Below are positions 63,703-64,000 of a DNA stretch of 64,000 nt, one piece after another. Position 1 is the stretch's first letter; each line of letters opens with the position of its first letter. The notes beneath the pieces are model-generated. The model did no database searches. It worked only from the letters and a program-made list of their open reading frames with translations, and was not told the origin of the DNA. A program made the translations under genes and the position numbers. The DNA comes from Pagrus major. Its lineage: Eukaryota > Chordata > Actinopteri > Spariformes > Sparidae. The stretch covers positions 10,904,741 to 10,968,740 of the forward strand of contig NC_133224.1 of the NCBI RefSeq assembly GCF_040436345.1. The letters are read 5' to 3'.

Positions 63703-64000
63703 CTGGAGGAGTGCTGTTAAGATCCAAACAAAACATTCAGAGGTTCTTTGTTTTATGTTTACTACCACTAGATGTCACACCAGAACTTCAGCATCTCAGA
63801 CCAAAACAAAAGGGCGTGTTGGTCACATCTCTATATCGCTCTCCTCAAAGCCACCGCACTCCATTGACAAAAACAGCAAATTTACCTCGCAGGTCATCGT
63901 AAACACATTTGCTTACTTAAAGTTAACTTCTATAAGTAAACTAAAGTTCAAGTTCGTGTCCCAAGTATACCTTATGTATGTAATCAGGACACTAATATCA
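63703..64000. other. plcb3 intron running off the right edge
   Basis: No further exon is recognised before the window ends. The next upstream exon must lie beyond it, since the exon 63578-63702 begins in mid-codon. Confidence 0.5.

Overview
This is vertebrate nuclear DNA, almost certainly from a ray-finned fish and probably a spiny-rayed teleost. The genes are intron-rich and end in GT-AG introns, the introns are short, and there are many CA microsatellites. Several short inverted-repeat elements (openings such as TTAAAGGGGCACTATGTAG or TTTAAAGGAAAAGTTCACCC) resemble common teleost families. There are no bacterial features. All gene models below come from translating by eye and matching splice sites; no database was searched.

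Layout, left to right. 1-4.1 kb: 3' end of acap1 (+), an ArfGAP with ankyrin repeats. 6-12.5 kb: a monocarboxylate transporter of the SLC16A13 type (-), with a likely non-coding first exon and GC-rich promoter near 12.4 kb. 16-20.2 kb: bcl6b (-), a BTB zinc-finger repressor that here has four fingers. 20.3-25.3 kb: a gene desert with a clear MITE and a deleted Tc1-like element. 25.3-34 kb: trip6 (+), a zyxin-family LIM adaptor. 34.7-35.5 kb: a small preprosomatostatin gene (-) ending in AGCRNFFWKTFTSC. acap1, slc16a13 and bcl6b are neighbours on human 17p13, and acap1-bcl6b-trip6-sst mirrors ACAP2-BCL6-LPP-SST on human 3q27-29. The block therefore looks like one arm of the vertebrate 2R paralogon.

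38.2-42.7 kb: the most striking element, a tandem array of 30 near-perfect palindromes. Twenty-six units are 164 bp long, three short steps are 44 bp, and a higher-order period of 1,564 bp is visible. 42.7-47.5 kb: a small cluster of ubiquitin-like genes (-), two apparently intact two- or three-exon copies and one broken copy. Flanking DNA is duplicated on both sides. 47.5-49.7 kb: gene-poor DNA with microsatellites.

49.7-51.4 kb: a cfap20 (+) locus with ciliary-type promoter motifs but damaged exons, followed directly by a truncated hAT transposon carrying a BED finger. 51.4-57.7 kb: no gene seen, repeats and probably the plcb3 3' UTR. 57.7-63.7 kb: 3' half of a phospholipase C beta gene, best match plcb3 (-), running off the right edge.

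The genes are functionally unrelated to one another (membrane trafficking, solute transport, transcription, adhesion signalling, peptide hormone, ubiquitin-like, cilium, Gq signalling), as is usual for vertebrate DNA. Their shared history is synteny, not a pathway.
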